Source of the DNA: Litomosoides sigmodontis
Lineage: Eukaryota; Nematoda; Chromadorea; Rhabditida; Onchocercidae
Length of the DNA: 12,500 nt
Assembly: GCA_963070105.1 (NCBI GenBank)
Contig: OY718808.1
Location: 2,143,238 to 2,155,737, forward strand
Direction: 5' to 3'
In this document: piece by piece, positions 1-7,139 of the stretch
Layout: each line of letters opens with the position of its first letter
Position numbering within the stretch: position 1 is the first letter of the stretch
Notes under the pieces: model-generated
What the model saw: the letters and a program-made list of their open reading frames with translations, nothing else
What the model was told of the DNA's origin: nothing
The model's database searches: none
Program-made: the position numbers and the translations under genes

Positions 1-806
1 CCACCCACGTTTGGCTATTACGAAATGTGAAATTTTAAAAATTGGCCTATATTGAGGTCAAAGGAAGGAAATTATCTTTTCAAAGTCGTAAAAGCTGAGC
101 AGAAGTGTTGGTTGAATGGATGTTCACATCGGTCTATTAACGCACAATTTCACTGTACCGTAACTTTTTTCCGAACTTTCTCAAATGATAGCTCTTTCTT
201 ATCACAACACTTCCAGTAATTATCTAAGCATTCGCATCACTGCTTACTACTTGGATTTTCCTGTCCTTATCACAGCTATTATCAATTTTTCAATTGCTCA
301 TGAATTTCTCGCCTCTATTTCCCTTTAATTTAATTAAATCAATGACAAACATAGGCTAAAATTAATCAATCAACGATGCCAACTAATTTTTGTATCATCT
401 TCAGTCACAAAATTTCCTTGCATTTAACGGTTACCACGAATCATTTTATCCACTCAGTTACTCTTAGCAATTTTAATTCTCTCAATACTAATTAATTATC
501 ATGTGTGATATGCACAATTTGAAGGGATCAAAGATTAGCACTTGTTACTACCCTCAGTTCGGTAATATGCAAGGAATATAGGAACTGTTATCTGTTATTT
601 TCATTTATTACCATTTTGTGAGAGTAGCACTTTACATCTACTGTACTATAGTAGCAATAAAATCAATCCATTATCAAGATACACCGGGAACTCCAAAACT
701 TTTAGGATAATTAAAAAAATTCCACGAATTAATTATCATTTTATATCGCTTATGCCATCAATCGTACTGTATGATCGGTCATTTCAAACGAATTTTTTTT
801 TCCAGC
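1..806. other. AT-rich non-coding stretch, left edge
   Basis: No convincing gene is seen. On the minus strand this is the predicted 3' UTR and downstream flank of the gene ending at 807, with an AATAAA on that strand at 604-609. A pyrimidine-rich minus-strand acceptor lies at 95-96 (CTTCTGCTCAG), followed by an 11-codon open frame ending at 58. I could not connect it in phase to an upstream exon. An AGGTCAAAGG motif at 55-64 resembles a nuclear-receptor half-site but may be chance. Confidence 0.4.
604..609 (-). terminator. Candidate polyadenylation signal (minus strand)
   Basis: TTTATT on the plus strand reads AATAAA on the minus strand, about 200 nt past the stop codon at 807-809 of the minus-strand gene model. 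The distance is reasonable for a 3' UTR. The hexamer is frequent by chance in DNA this AT-rich. Confidence 0.25.
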
Positions 807-829
807 TTACACCTTACTCATATTATCGC
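807..829 (-). CDS. Terminal exon of candidate minus-strand gene, ends in SKV
   Basis: This is a 23-nt coding exon. Upstream of it, reading on the minus strand, is a very good acceptor, CATCCTCCTCATCTTCAG. The exon enters with two bases (GC), which complete the G left by the exon at 2066-2106 into a glycine codon. It then reads D-N-M-S-K-V and stops at TAA (807-809). The predicted C-terminus Ser-Lys-Val fits a class I PDZ ligand (S/T-X-hydrophobic), which would point to a membrane or scaffold-associated protein, but this is inference. A GT inside the exon (AAG|GTGTAAGC at 813/812) could act as a donor instead, giving a different end. Confidence 0.4.
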
Positions 830-1208
830 CTGAAGATGAGGAGGATGTAGATAGGTTATATTTAAAAAAAAAATTTGCATAATTAACAATATGAAATATT
901 GCAGTCATTGAAATTTTTAAATGCAAATAAATATAATATTGATGAAATTGAGAAAATTTTTTGCTAACATTTTTATGAGCTATTAATTATGGTTGACCAT
1001 GTGAACTATAATTGCACTTCTCTTTCTTGTTTCTTCCTTTTTTTTTAACGATAATTAGATGGGTATCATATTCCGTCCATTTCATTCCACCCATTTCTTG
1101 CCCTCTTGTCGGACAGTGTCCTTTGTTTTTTGTTTGTTTATTTGTTTATTTGTTTATTTGTTTTGCGGTTCGGTGTTTTTGCAACAGGAAAAAGTTGCAA
1201 TATCTGCC
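830..1208. other. Non-coding stretch with TTTG/TTTA microsatellite
   Basis: AT-rich sequence between two candidate models on opposite strands. The only structure is the TTTG/TTTA repeat near its right end, annotated separately. An open frame runs through the repeat on the plus strand (1059 onward), but its leader part is encoded by the repeat and is not convincing. Confidence 0.35.
1122..1164 (+). repeat. Degenerate (TTTG/TTTA) tetranucleotide microsatellite
   Basis: A run of alternating TTTG and TTTA units, with TTTGTTTATTTG repeated. It is simple-sequence DNA that inflates the open reading frame crossing it. Confidence 0.85.
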
Positions 1209-1413
1209 ATGAAGCATTTTTTGTTTGTCATGCAGCAGCTATACCAATTCCAATCCAAACAACTCACTCATTTCCAATTCGAAAATGACATTTTGACCTT
1301 TGAAGGCTTTTATTGGCGACATTTAATGACCTCAGTCTATTTTATAATTGGATTATGGTCACTTTTATGTGTTGTGCATTTTTGCAACGAAAACCTTCCA
1401 ATTATATCACTTC
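1209..1413 (+). CDS. Candidate first exon, small membrane protein (unrecognised)
   Basis: An ATG at 1209 (MKHFLFVMQQLYQF) opens a frame that also extends upstream through the TTTG repeat to 1059. The ATG after the repeat was preferred as start. Near the end is a hydrophobic stretch, SVYFIIGLWSLLCVVHF, that could be a membrane helix. Without splicing the frame stops at TAA 1416-1418. With the weak donor C|GTTAAAA at 1413/1414 it leaves phase 1 and joins in frame to the exon at 1484 across a 70-nt intron. T-rich DNA has few stop codons, so the open length is only mildly significant. Family unknown. Confidence 0.22.
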
Positions 1414-1442
1414 GTTAAAATTTATTGAAATAATAATTAAGT

Positions 1443-1449
1443 TCTACTA
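1443..1449 (+). promoter_or_regulatory. TACTAAC-type branch-point sequence before acceptor at 1483
   Basis: A TACTAAC heptamer about 35 nt upstream of a strong polypyrimidine tract and TTTATTTCAG acceptor. It matches the optimal branch-point consensus known from yeast. Most metazoan introns do not need such a match, so it may be fortuitous, but its spacing to the AG is right. Confidence 0.35.
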
Positions 1450-1483
1450 ACATCGTCGTTTTTGCTTTCTTTCTTTATTTCAG

Positions 1484-1650
1484 AATTTGCACACACTCAT
1501 TCAATCATTTCACATTTCGATCATTTTAAAGAATTTCTGCACTGCCCATTTCATACTCTCCAGGAAGTTATAAAATTTGATTTTGTAAACTTACATGCAA
1601 AAAAATTTTACCAATCAAATTTGTTATTTTTTGAAATTAATGTTTATTAG
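1484..1650 (+). CDS. Candidate terminal exon after strong acceptor (unrecognised)
   Basis: The acceptor TTTGCTTTCTTTCTTTATTTCAG is one of the best in the window and follows a TACTAAC element. The exon enters with two bases and reads FAHTHSIISHFDHFKEFL..., rich in His and Phe, for 54 codons to a TAG at 1648-1650. An internal donor, TTTT|GTAAAC near 1585, is an alternative exon end. An AATAAA follows at 1686-1691. The incoming phase agrees with the candidate exon ending at 1413. The minus strand of the same segment is also partly open, so the strand is not certain. Confidence 0.28.
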
Positions 1651-1685
1651 TGTAAATTGAAAGTTGAATCAGAGCATTGATGAAA

Positions 1686-1691
1686 AAATAA
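1686..1691 (+). terminator. Candidate polyadenylation signal
   Basis: AATAAA about 35 nt after the stop of the plus-strand model ending at 1650. Consistent with a short 3' UTR, but common by chance here. Confidence 0.25.
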
Positions 1692-2065
1692 ATGAAATGT
1701 CGAGAAGGAATAAATTAGCGTAATTGATTGGTCACGTCGTCAATTAGCGATCATTTTTGAAATGCTCACTTGCAGTAGGTTTGGTTTTCAAAGAATTACT
1801 ATTTTTACAAAAATGCTTGTGTTGTTTTAAAATTTGACGAAAATGCCGAGGAATTTGCAATCAATCACCTCCCTAATCCTCCGTATTTTTCACTAAATTA
1901 TTGAATGTTAGCGGATAATTAATTACTCATTCTATTTTAAATTCAGTAAAGTTTTCTCATCTAATCTAAATATTTGATTCGGTGTGATTTAATATAATTA
2001 CAAAAATTCTCGCCTAAAATATTCAGATCTTTTTTTTTTTATCGCTGCATTAACTTCACCTTTAC
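1692..2065. other. AT-rich stretch, nothing recognised
   Basis: No open frame with splice signals is evident. It would be part of the 1236-nt intron between the minus-strand exons at 2066-2106 and 807-829. It contains a poly-T run ending at 2040. Confidence 0.4.
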
Positions 2066-2106
2066 CTACGTTATGCATAATTTCATGAAACTGCATCAGA
2101 TCAGTG
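2066..2106 (-). CDS. Penultimate exon of candidate minus-strand gene
   Basis: A 41-nt exon between the acceptor AATTAAACAG and a good donor, GTAG|GTAAAGG (GT at 2065-2064). It enters with one base, C, which completes the AG left by the exon at 2986-3238 into a serine codon. It then reads TDLMQFHEIMHNV without a stop and leaves phase 1. The acceptor lacks a strong pyrimidine tract. Both flanking junctions agree in phase with independently chosen exons, which is the main support. The peptide matches no family I recognise. Confidence 0.42.
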
Positions 2107-2985
2107 CTGTTTAATTTCCTTTTTGCTTTCAATTTCATTAAAATTTCAAATTATCATGAGAATTTTTTTTTTCAAATCAAGTCCACTGTAATTTAAAAAC
2201 ATGCACACCAATTGACGAACTGATCAATTAAGCCAATTTTTTTGCACGGAGATAATTAATTATTTCATTTTGCAATTGTTAAAGATGATAGCGAAAATTT
2301 CGTTTGATAAAAGTGGCATAAGTTAAATCAATTAATTAATTGATGATTGGTTGATATTCGTCGGGGTAGCTGAAGTTTCTCAACTATTACTTATCCTTAA
2401 GTAAAGTTAAATTGCTATTAAAGTGAATTTCGATTTATTGAAAAATTTTATTTGCAAAATTAATTAATTTCACAATAGCATTACAAAAAAAAAAAAGACA
2501 AGAGGTATTGATGCCAAAGGATTTTCGATGCATTCATGTGGTTCGATCAACCTATACTATCCTCTCCACTCGTACAGTACAAAACAGTAGCACCAAATAT
2601 ACACGTACAATTTGAGCAGCAAATATTCTATCCCATTCCAATTCTATTCTATTCTATGCCACTCAAACCTATCCTATTCTATTCTGTTCTCTTATTGTGA
2701 TTGTTTTATTCCATGCAGTCTTCCAATTTCATCCCATATTTACATCAATCTTTTTCCCAATTCTCTCCTAGTTTATCCTAATCTTTTCTCTCTCCTACTT
2801 CATCCTAATCCTCTCTATCTTATGCCAATTTTTTCATCCATAATTTCCGCATCTCATTCATTTCCATCAATTCCCACTTAATGTCACCACTTGCCGAGCA
2901 GATTATCCATTTTCAGATTTGACTAATTCGCTAACTAAATAACAACTGTTCTCACCTGGAAACTATCCCATATCTCCTCTCTCAC
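2107..2985 (-). other. Predicted intron with pyrimidine-rich repeats
   Basis: An 879-nt interval between two minus-strand exons. From about 2600 to 2985 the plus strand is strongly pyrimidine-rich, with TATTC-type repeats (2621-2695) and TTATCC/CCTAATC-like runs after that. The plus-strand open frame across this part (2612-2881) is low-complexity Ser/Pro/Phe and is treated as a compositional artefact. Confidence 0.35.
2621..2695 (+). repeat. Degenerate TATTC/CTATT pentanucleotide repeat
   Basis: ATTCTATTCTATTCTAT and diverged copies, with further TATCC/TCCTA variants. An imperfect, probably old microsatellite. Confidence 0.7.
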
Positions 2986-3238
2986 CTAACTGCTTCTTGC
3001 ATTGCATAGTTGCTTTGCCGCATTTGTCGGAGGAACTTTCTGGATTTGCTGTGAGTTCGTTGTTTGCTATGATAGTAGGACGGATTCACGCTGCCTGTCG
3101 CAGCTTGCCAGGAGCTTATCCGATTCCCTCCACCACCGAGTTGTGGTGCGGTAGAGGAGAAGTACTGTATCCTTGCAAATACTGTTGATGAAGGATGTAG
3201 CTTATTATTGATGGATAGTTTATTAGCGGAATAATAGC
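2986..3238 (-). CDS. Largest exon of candidate minus-strand gene (83 codons)
   Basis: On the minus strand, GATGTTTTACAG is followed by 253 nt without a stop and a strong donor, TTAG|GTGAGAGAGG (GT at 2985-2984). The exon enters with two bases and leaves with two. It encodes a Ser/Gln/Asn-rich, basic peptide: SANKLSINNK near the start, a GGGG turn and WQAATGSVNPSYYHSKQR in the middle, then KSRKFLRQMRQSNYAMQEAV. The composition suggests a flexible, soluble or cytoplasmic region; no catalytic motif is visible. The frame has a stop four codons upstream of the acceptor, so the exon edge is needed. The plus strand of the same segment is also open, codon-aligned, from 2943 to 3188, but that product is Cys-rich and lacks good splice sites. 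This favours the minus strand without proving it. Confidence 0.48.
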
Positions 3239-3378
3239 CTGTAAAACATCACCAGAAGTTCACAAGTGGGTGACTGGTGGAAATTAACAATGTTAAATAT
3301 GAAGTGAAATCATCTCAGACACGTGAAATGAGCGAAATTATGGCTGGCAACAGCCGGATGGTCAAAGAGATATCTAAC

Positions 3379-3448
3379 TTGTAAGTGATTTGTAATTAGC
3401 TGTGAGGTCACAGCTGGGGTGCTGCCGCCAGAGTAGTTCGAAGGTTGT
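3379..3448 (-). CDS. Possible exon of candidate minus-strand gene
   Basis: A 70-nt segment with acceptor TATTATTAACAG and a modest donor, ACAA|GTTAGAT. In the phase-0 frame it reads TTFELLWRQHPSCDLTANY... and leaves one base, A. With the GC of the exon at 2986-3238 this makes a serine codon, across a 140-nt intron. A second frame of the segment is also open. A competing plus-strand exon (about 3319-3380, donor CTT|GTAAGTG) overlaps the intron, so this exon is uncertain. It contains the near-perfect palindrome at 3398-3415. Confidence 0.28.
3398..3415. repeat. Inverted repeat AGCTGTGA-GG-TCACAGCT
   Basis: Two 8-bp arms, perfectly complementary, with a 2-bp centre. It contains an AGGTCA element. 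It could be a dimeric binding site or a chance palindrome. Confidence 0.5.
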
Positions 3449-3500
3449 CTGTTAATAATATTTTTGAATTCTCGACACCGTTTTCATCGGTCACTCTTAC

Positions 3501-3581
3501 TGATTGGCAGGAATATTTGACAGAAATGTTTTTGAAAATTAATATATCATCATTGATCATTGCCACATTATCATTTAACTT
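3501..3581 (-). CDS. Possible upstream exon of candidate minus-strand gene
   Basis: Open in phase 0 for 27 codons on the minus strand (KLNDNVAMINDDILIFKN then ISVKYSCQS). It ends at a good donor, ATCA|GTAAGAGTG, and the 52-nt intron to 3448 keeps phase 0. The acceptor side (GTGTTAG) is poor. An internal ATG at 3560-3558 could instead be the start of a 148-residue protein running to 807. Weakly supported. Confidence 0.2.
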
Positions 3582-4031
3582 CTAACACTAATACTTTTCT
3601 TTTTTTTAGCAATTACGATAAATCGATAAATTTATCTATTTTGCCTTAATTACTTTTCTAGCAAATTTCATCTGTCATATATTTGTCGCATATCACTCTT
3701 TTACTTACATATCGTAGAGTAATGGTAATTTATTTCAAATAATTTTAATTATTTCAGCAATAATGCTGGGAGACTAAATGAGAGATGTTACTTCTAATTA
3801 TTAATATGTACCATTAGTTAACTAATTGATTAATTAAGTTAATTAAGTACTAGTGCTATTTACTTCTATGTTTCATTCTTACACCGCCACACTTCACAAC
3901 AATTTCCGTGGACCAATGAGGTTGGGAGAGCTTCTTCCTTCATCGTCCACTTCATCGTTGAGTGAAAAAAAAAAAAAAACTAGAGCAGTGGAATATATGT
4001 GTGAATGACTAAAAATCACAGCAAGCTATCT

Positions 4032-4036
<5 letters not shown>

Positions 4037-4064
<28 letters not shown>
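4037..4064 (+). repeat. (TC)14 dinucleotide microsatellite
   Basis: An uninterrupted TC run flanked by further pyrimidine-rich sequence. Confidence 0.95.
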
Positions 4065-4067
<3 letters not shown>

Positions 4068-4162
4068 AATCTTTGTTAGTCTATTTTATTCTCAACTCTT
4101 TCAATTCATTTTTTTTTTGCAACAGCTGCCCAATGATTTGTGAACACTTAAAAATGTTCCAT

Positions 4163-4196
4163 CTTATCACTTAATATGATAACTCGCAGTGATAAG
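4163..4196. repeat. Inverted repeat of CTTATCAC/GTGATAAG
   Basis: Arms at 4163-4170 and 4189-4196 are perfectly complementary 8-mers separated by 18 nt. A third GTGATAAG lies at 4231-4238. TGATAAG matches the general GATA-factor site, so a regulatory cluster is possible but not shown. Confidence 0.45.
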
Positions 4197-4479
4197 CAAA
4201 CAATGATATATGGTTTGGTGATATGGTGAAGTGATAAGTGATGAAGGTGGCAGCTTATTACGAACAATTTCTTCTGTTTTCTCACAGCTCTCTGTTTCAT
4301 CCTTTTTTTTTTTAAATCTTTGAGCATTTCACTAGTGCTAATGTTAATGAAAGAAAAATGTTAAATAATCAATGCATACGTTTGTAAATGCAAGCAAATT
4401 TAAGATGAATTTAAAATATTAACGGCAAAAATTTCAAGTGAACGATGAAATTAACGATGAAATTTTCAAGTGATAAATT

Positions 4480-4548
4480 TCAAAAATCTTTCAAATATAA
4501 AGTCTCTCGTAAATTTTGTGCAATTCTTGAATTCATTTTTTTTTTTTG
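4480..4548 (-). CDS. Candidate terminal exon after a 47-nt intron
   Basis: On the minus strand the acceptor GATTTTCTTTCTCAG is excellent. The exon enters in phase 0, reads Q-K-K-K then MNSRIAQNLRETLYLKDF, and stops at TGA 4482-4480. No GT occurs in the last part, so it is terminal if real. A run of 12 A encodes the lysines, so an indel there would shift the frame. The upstream intron (4595-4549) begins GTGAGTAAAT, a strong donor, and is a typical nematode minimal intron in length. Confidence 0.35.
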   Translation of the reverse strand, partial: QKKKMNSRIAQNLRETLYLKDF

Positions 4549-4595
4549 CTGAGAAAGAAAATCTTATTTATTTTTTTTAATTTATATTTACTCAC

Positions 4596-4625
4596 TACTG
4601 TTGCTAACAAATGCTCTTTCGTTGT
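4596..4625 (-). CDS. Candidate exon upstream of the 47-nt intron
   Basis: The minus-strand frame reads ILPECETTKEHLLATV into the donor GTA|GTGAGTAAA (GT at 4595-4594) and leaves phase 0, matching the exon at 4548. The 5' edge is unclear. The frame is open back to about 4720 but contains poly-T and poly-A codons. I used the first AG after the pyrimidine tract (TGTGAG), which gives a 30-nt exon and is a poor acceptor. It could join in phase 0 to a donor at 5451/5450 of the upstream model. Confidence 0.27.
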
Positions 4626-5372
4626 CTCACATTCAGGCAAAATGATTTTTTTTTTCAAAAAAAAGACGGAAATTAATTTAAGAAAAAAAAGACATGCAAA
4701 AATTTGTCTTTCTTTTTATCAAAAAATAATAAATTAAAGAAATAAGCAAAAAGATTTGCATCTTTTCATTTCGATTTTTGATTAATTCAAAGAGAATGAA
4801 TGACAAGCATTCACCGTTGTTAGTCTTTTCATTCTTTATGAATTTTTTTTATCAGAAAAAAATTTCATCTCTTTTATTTCTCATTTTTTTTTGTTGAACA
4901 ATAGAGAAAGGGAAAGAGGGAGAGGGAGTGGAAGTGTGAGAAAAAGTGAGAGAGAAAGAGCGAAATAGGCGGATTTCCAGGAAAAAAAAAGCCAAATTTT
5001 TTCAGCCAAACTTTTTTTGTCCATCCAATTCCTGCCATTTAGTTTTAACAAATAATCTTTTAATTAAGCTTCAATTTTCACAACCTTTACCCTGCTAGGA
5101 ATCATTTTTCTTTTAAAATTTAAAACAAAACTTGTAAAACTGATTGTTAGAATAGACGCTAAATGTTCGCAAACATAGACGCAAAAATACATTTTCAGCT
5201 AAACTTCTGCATTTTGTAACTTTATTCTCACAACTGAAATCTTACATTTAGTGGTGAAATTTACAATTGAAAATGCTAAAATAAAAAAATTATCAAAAAT
5301 CAATTATTAATAGCTTAAATGTTTTTTGTTCAATTGGAAATTTCTAAATTTAGTTGAAATTATTAGCAAAAA
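4626..5372. other. AT-rich stretch with purine-rich tract
   Basis: Nothing gene-like beyond fragments. A GA-rich tract (4903-4966) is low-complexity. Homopolymer runs of T and A dominate the rest. If the minus-strand exons at 5451-5521 and 4596-4625 belong together, this is mostly intron. Confidence 0.4.
4903..4966 (+). repeat. GA-rich low-complexity tract
   Basis: An almost all-purine plus strand: gagaaagggaaagagggaga and similar. Confidence 0.7.
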
Positions 5373-5521
5373 TTAATGGGAACATATATGGAGATGTTGT
5401 AATCGAAATTCGTTATAATAATGTGAATTAGCTGACCACTCTTCAAGTACCATATTTCGAACAGCACTTCTGTCCAGTCCACTTAGAATATTGACATGTT
5501 TTGCTGTGGTAGATGAAGTGA
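5373..5521 (-). CDS. Second exon of candidate minus-strand gene starting at 5695
   Basis: Preceded by a good acceptor, GTGCTTTCAG (AG at 5523-5522). It enters with two bases, TC, completing the G of exon 1 into valine across a 134-nt intron. It reads TSSTTAKHVNILSGLDRSAV, then RNMVLEEWSANSHYYNEFR and a short tail to TAA at 5373-5375, giving a 62-residue protein with exon 1. The peptide is not low-complexity and has balanced composition, unlike most open frames here. Alternative ends are ATG|GTACTTG at 5451/5450 (phase 0, compatible with 4596-4625) and T|GTTCCC near the stop. The unspliced frame also stays open upstream to 5651, but that version reads through the donor and acceptor. Function unknown. 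Confidence 0.42.
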
Positions 5522-5655
5522 CTGAAAGCACGGCACGGCATGCGACAGATGTTAGTCGGAAAATTGTACCCGTAAAAATTGACCTGATAAGTTTTCGCTC
5601 ATATAGACAACCTGCTAGTTGCGCGAGATCCGACCTATCCCGCCCCCGCACTCAC

Positions 5656-5695
5656 CATCATCATCCTGTTGCCAATTTCTTTTCCTAGCGGACAT
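5656..5695 (-). CDS. First exon of candidate minus-strand gene (MSARKRNWQQDDD)
   Basis: An ATG at 5695-5693 opens 13 codons, MSARKRNWQQDDD. They end exactly at a strong donor, GATG|GTGAGTGCG (GT at 5655-5654), leaving phase 1. The frame upstream of the ATG is open over a poly-A stretch without another ATG, so this start is the only local choice. The basic SARKR followed by acidic DDD gives no family assignment. Phase 1 also fits the exon at 2986-3238 directly, so this exon could be the 5' end of a roughly 5-kb gene reaching 807 instead of a small separate gene. Confidence 0.38.
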
Positions 5696-6248
5696 CGCTA
5701 TTTTCTCTCCTTTCTGCTTTTTTTTTTTTTTGCAAATATCATCTGCTCTTCGTTTCTCTACCACGTACTAATTAGGTCTTTAATTAACAGGTTGTAGTCA
5801 GGCTATCCACTATAATTATTTAGATTATATCTCCTTTTTTTTTCCAAAAAAAGAAAAGAAACTAAGAATCGTCCATTTTAAATAATTCGCAATTAATGAG
5901 ATTAATTAATATTGCTGTAAAATATAATTTGAAGTTTCTTTTTTCAACATTTTAAATTACTAATTCAATTATCAACAAATCAATGAGAAAAGAAGGAATT
6001 TATCACCAATCAATGAAAATCAGAGCTTAATTTTAATCAAATCACTAAAATTTTACTATGAAACTTTCGTAATTTTTCCTTTTATTTTCTTAAAAAGTAA
6101 TTTTGATTAAATTTCTTTTACTCCTTCTCTAAATGACAAAATGTTTTGTTGTATTTTACAAATTAATTTCTCGACTATTCCAGAGGAATTCCTTTCCTCA
6201 GATCTTACTCAAACACTTCATCAATTCATCTACATTGTTGAATTTCAG

Positions 6249-6363
6249 TGTGGTTGGGATGAACGGCCTGCAGCTGTGTTATTTGCATTGTTTACTAATT
6301 GATTACGGTATCATCCGTATCACCTTATCTTCACTGATAGTTCCATACCTACAAATCCTGCAG
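6249..6363 (+). CDS. Exon-like island with good splice sites (unrecognised)
   Basis: A classic acceptor, TTGAATTTCAG, ends at 6248 and a strong donor, CTGCAG|GTAATG, begins at 6364, bounding 115 nt. In the frame entered with one base it is open for 38 codons (VVGMNGLQLCYLHCLLIDYG...), hydrophobic, and leaves phase 0. In another frame it would be a terminal exon, CGWDERPAAVLFALFTN plus stop at 6300. The minus strand has an alternative exon around 6324-6371. No partner exon was found in phase, so this stays an isolated candidate. Confidence 0.2.
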
Positions 6364-6663
6364 GTAATGACCTGTAGTACACGTAAAGGTCAACAAATAC
6401 TTTTTTTTTGTACCATAATTAATGAGTAATTGCTAATAAAACATATGCATAATTTGTTGGATGTATTTTATACGTATAACGTAAAAGTGTAATGTGTTCT
6501 TGTGGCATTTTGTGAAATTTAACCCTTAAACGTATAAGTTACGCAAGTCTGTTTTTTTTTTCTTTATTAGTGCACGACTGTTTGTATTTTGGACGAGAAG
6601 TACTGTATGTGTTACTATTGGGAAAAAAAAAAAGGAAGATAAGCAAATTAAAAATTGATAGTA

Positions 6664-6725
6664 TTATTAGTTGATGTTTCAATTTAATTGAAAATTATTA
6701 GTGAATATTTCAATCTAATTAAAAA
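6664..6725 (+). repeat. Two-copy 31-bp tandem duplication
   Basis: Copy 1 at 6664-6694 and copy 2 at 6695-6725 share TTATTAGT...TTTCAAT.TAATT.AAAA with a handful of mismatches. Confidence 0.6.
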
Positions 6726-7102
6726 TTGCAAGTTTAGTTTTTTTTTTCATTAATTTGCTAGAGAGGAAATTTTTGAAATTTATTATGTTCTTTCTTTCTA
6801 ACAAAATCATTTCTTTCCCACTTTACTATATTACATCGAAATGACCGAATCAGTCACATTCGCTTCTTTTCTTTGATCAATTACAGTCGACTGTTACAGC
6901 ACAATACACACTTTTCATTCTTCAATTACTCTCCCATAAAATTTTAATCTGGAAATGTTTAAATTATACACTTTTCACATAACCTTTTTTTTTTTCGTTG
7001 CTATTTCTGGTGTGTTTTTTTTTCTTTTTTTATGGAGTCATTTCTTAAATAAATGTGAAAAATTGAAATTTTTTTTTGTGCTATTTAAATTTGTAATTTC
7101 AA

Positions 7103-7131
7103 ATGTGCTCAAAATGTAGCTCAGAAAGTAG
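7103..7131 (+). CDS. Weak candidate start exon of three-exon model
   Basis: ATG at 7103 reads MCSKCSSES and ends at the donor GTAG|GTAACTT in phase 2, which fits the exon at 7452. The region is open in several frames on both strands, so this start is the weakest part of the model. Confidence 0.15.
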
Positions 7132-7139
7132 GTAACTTT

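Larger units (their letters stand above)
3582..4479. other. AT-rich spacer with TC microsatellite and GATA-like motifs
   Basis: No gene is supported on either strand. A plus-strand acceptor, TTATTTCAG, at 3752-3760 precedes a 12-codon open frame ending at TAA, which would pair with the competing plus exon at 3319-3380. The stretch also holds a (TC)14 run and a cluster of TGATAAG motifs around 4163-4238, annotated separately. Confidence 0.4.
5696..7102. other. Mostly non-coding AT-rich stretch
   Basis: It holds poly-T runs (for example 5718-5731), the 31-bp tandem duplication at 6664-6725, and one exon-like island at 6249-6363 annotated separately. For the minus-strand model starting at 5695, the promoter would be within the first few hundred bases, but no TATA box or initiator can be called. 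Nothing else is supported. Confidence 0.4.

Noticed and set aside
58..94. Terminal-exon-like minus-strand segment (FYDFEKIISFL, stop)
   Set aside because: Very good acceptor (CTTCTGCTCAG), but it needs an incoming phase 2. The mapped exons offer phase 1 or 0, and the chain already ends at 807.
2612..2881. 89-codon plus-strand frame
   Set aside because: Pyrimidine-rich repeats (TATTC, TCC) give a Ser/Pro/Phe/Leu-rich low-complexity product. T/C-rich strands rarely contain stop codons.
4546..4737. 63-codon plus-strand frame
   Set aside because: Lys/Phe-rich, produced by A and T homopolymers. The minus strand here has a better intron signal.
6133..6429. 98-codon plus-strand frame as an intact gene
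   Set aside because: Strong splice sites lie inside it (TTTCAG at 6248, CAG|GTAATG at 6363). Only the part between them is kept, as a low-confidence exon.
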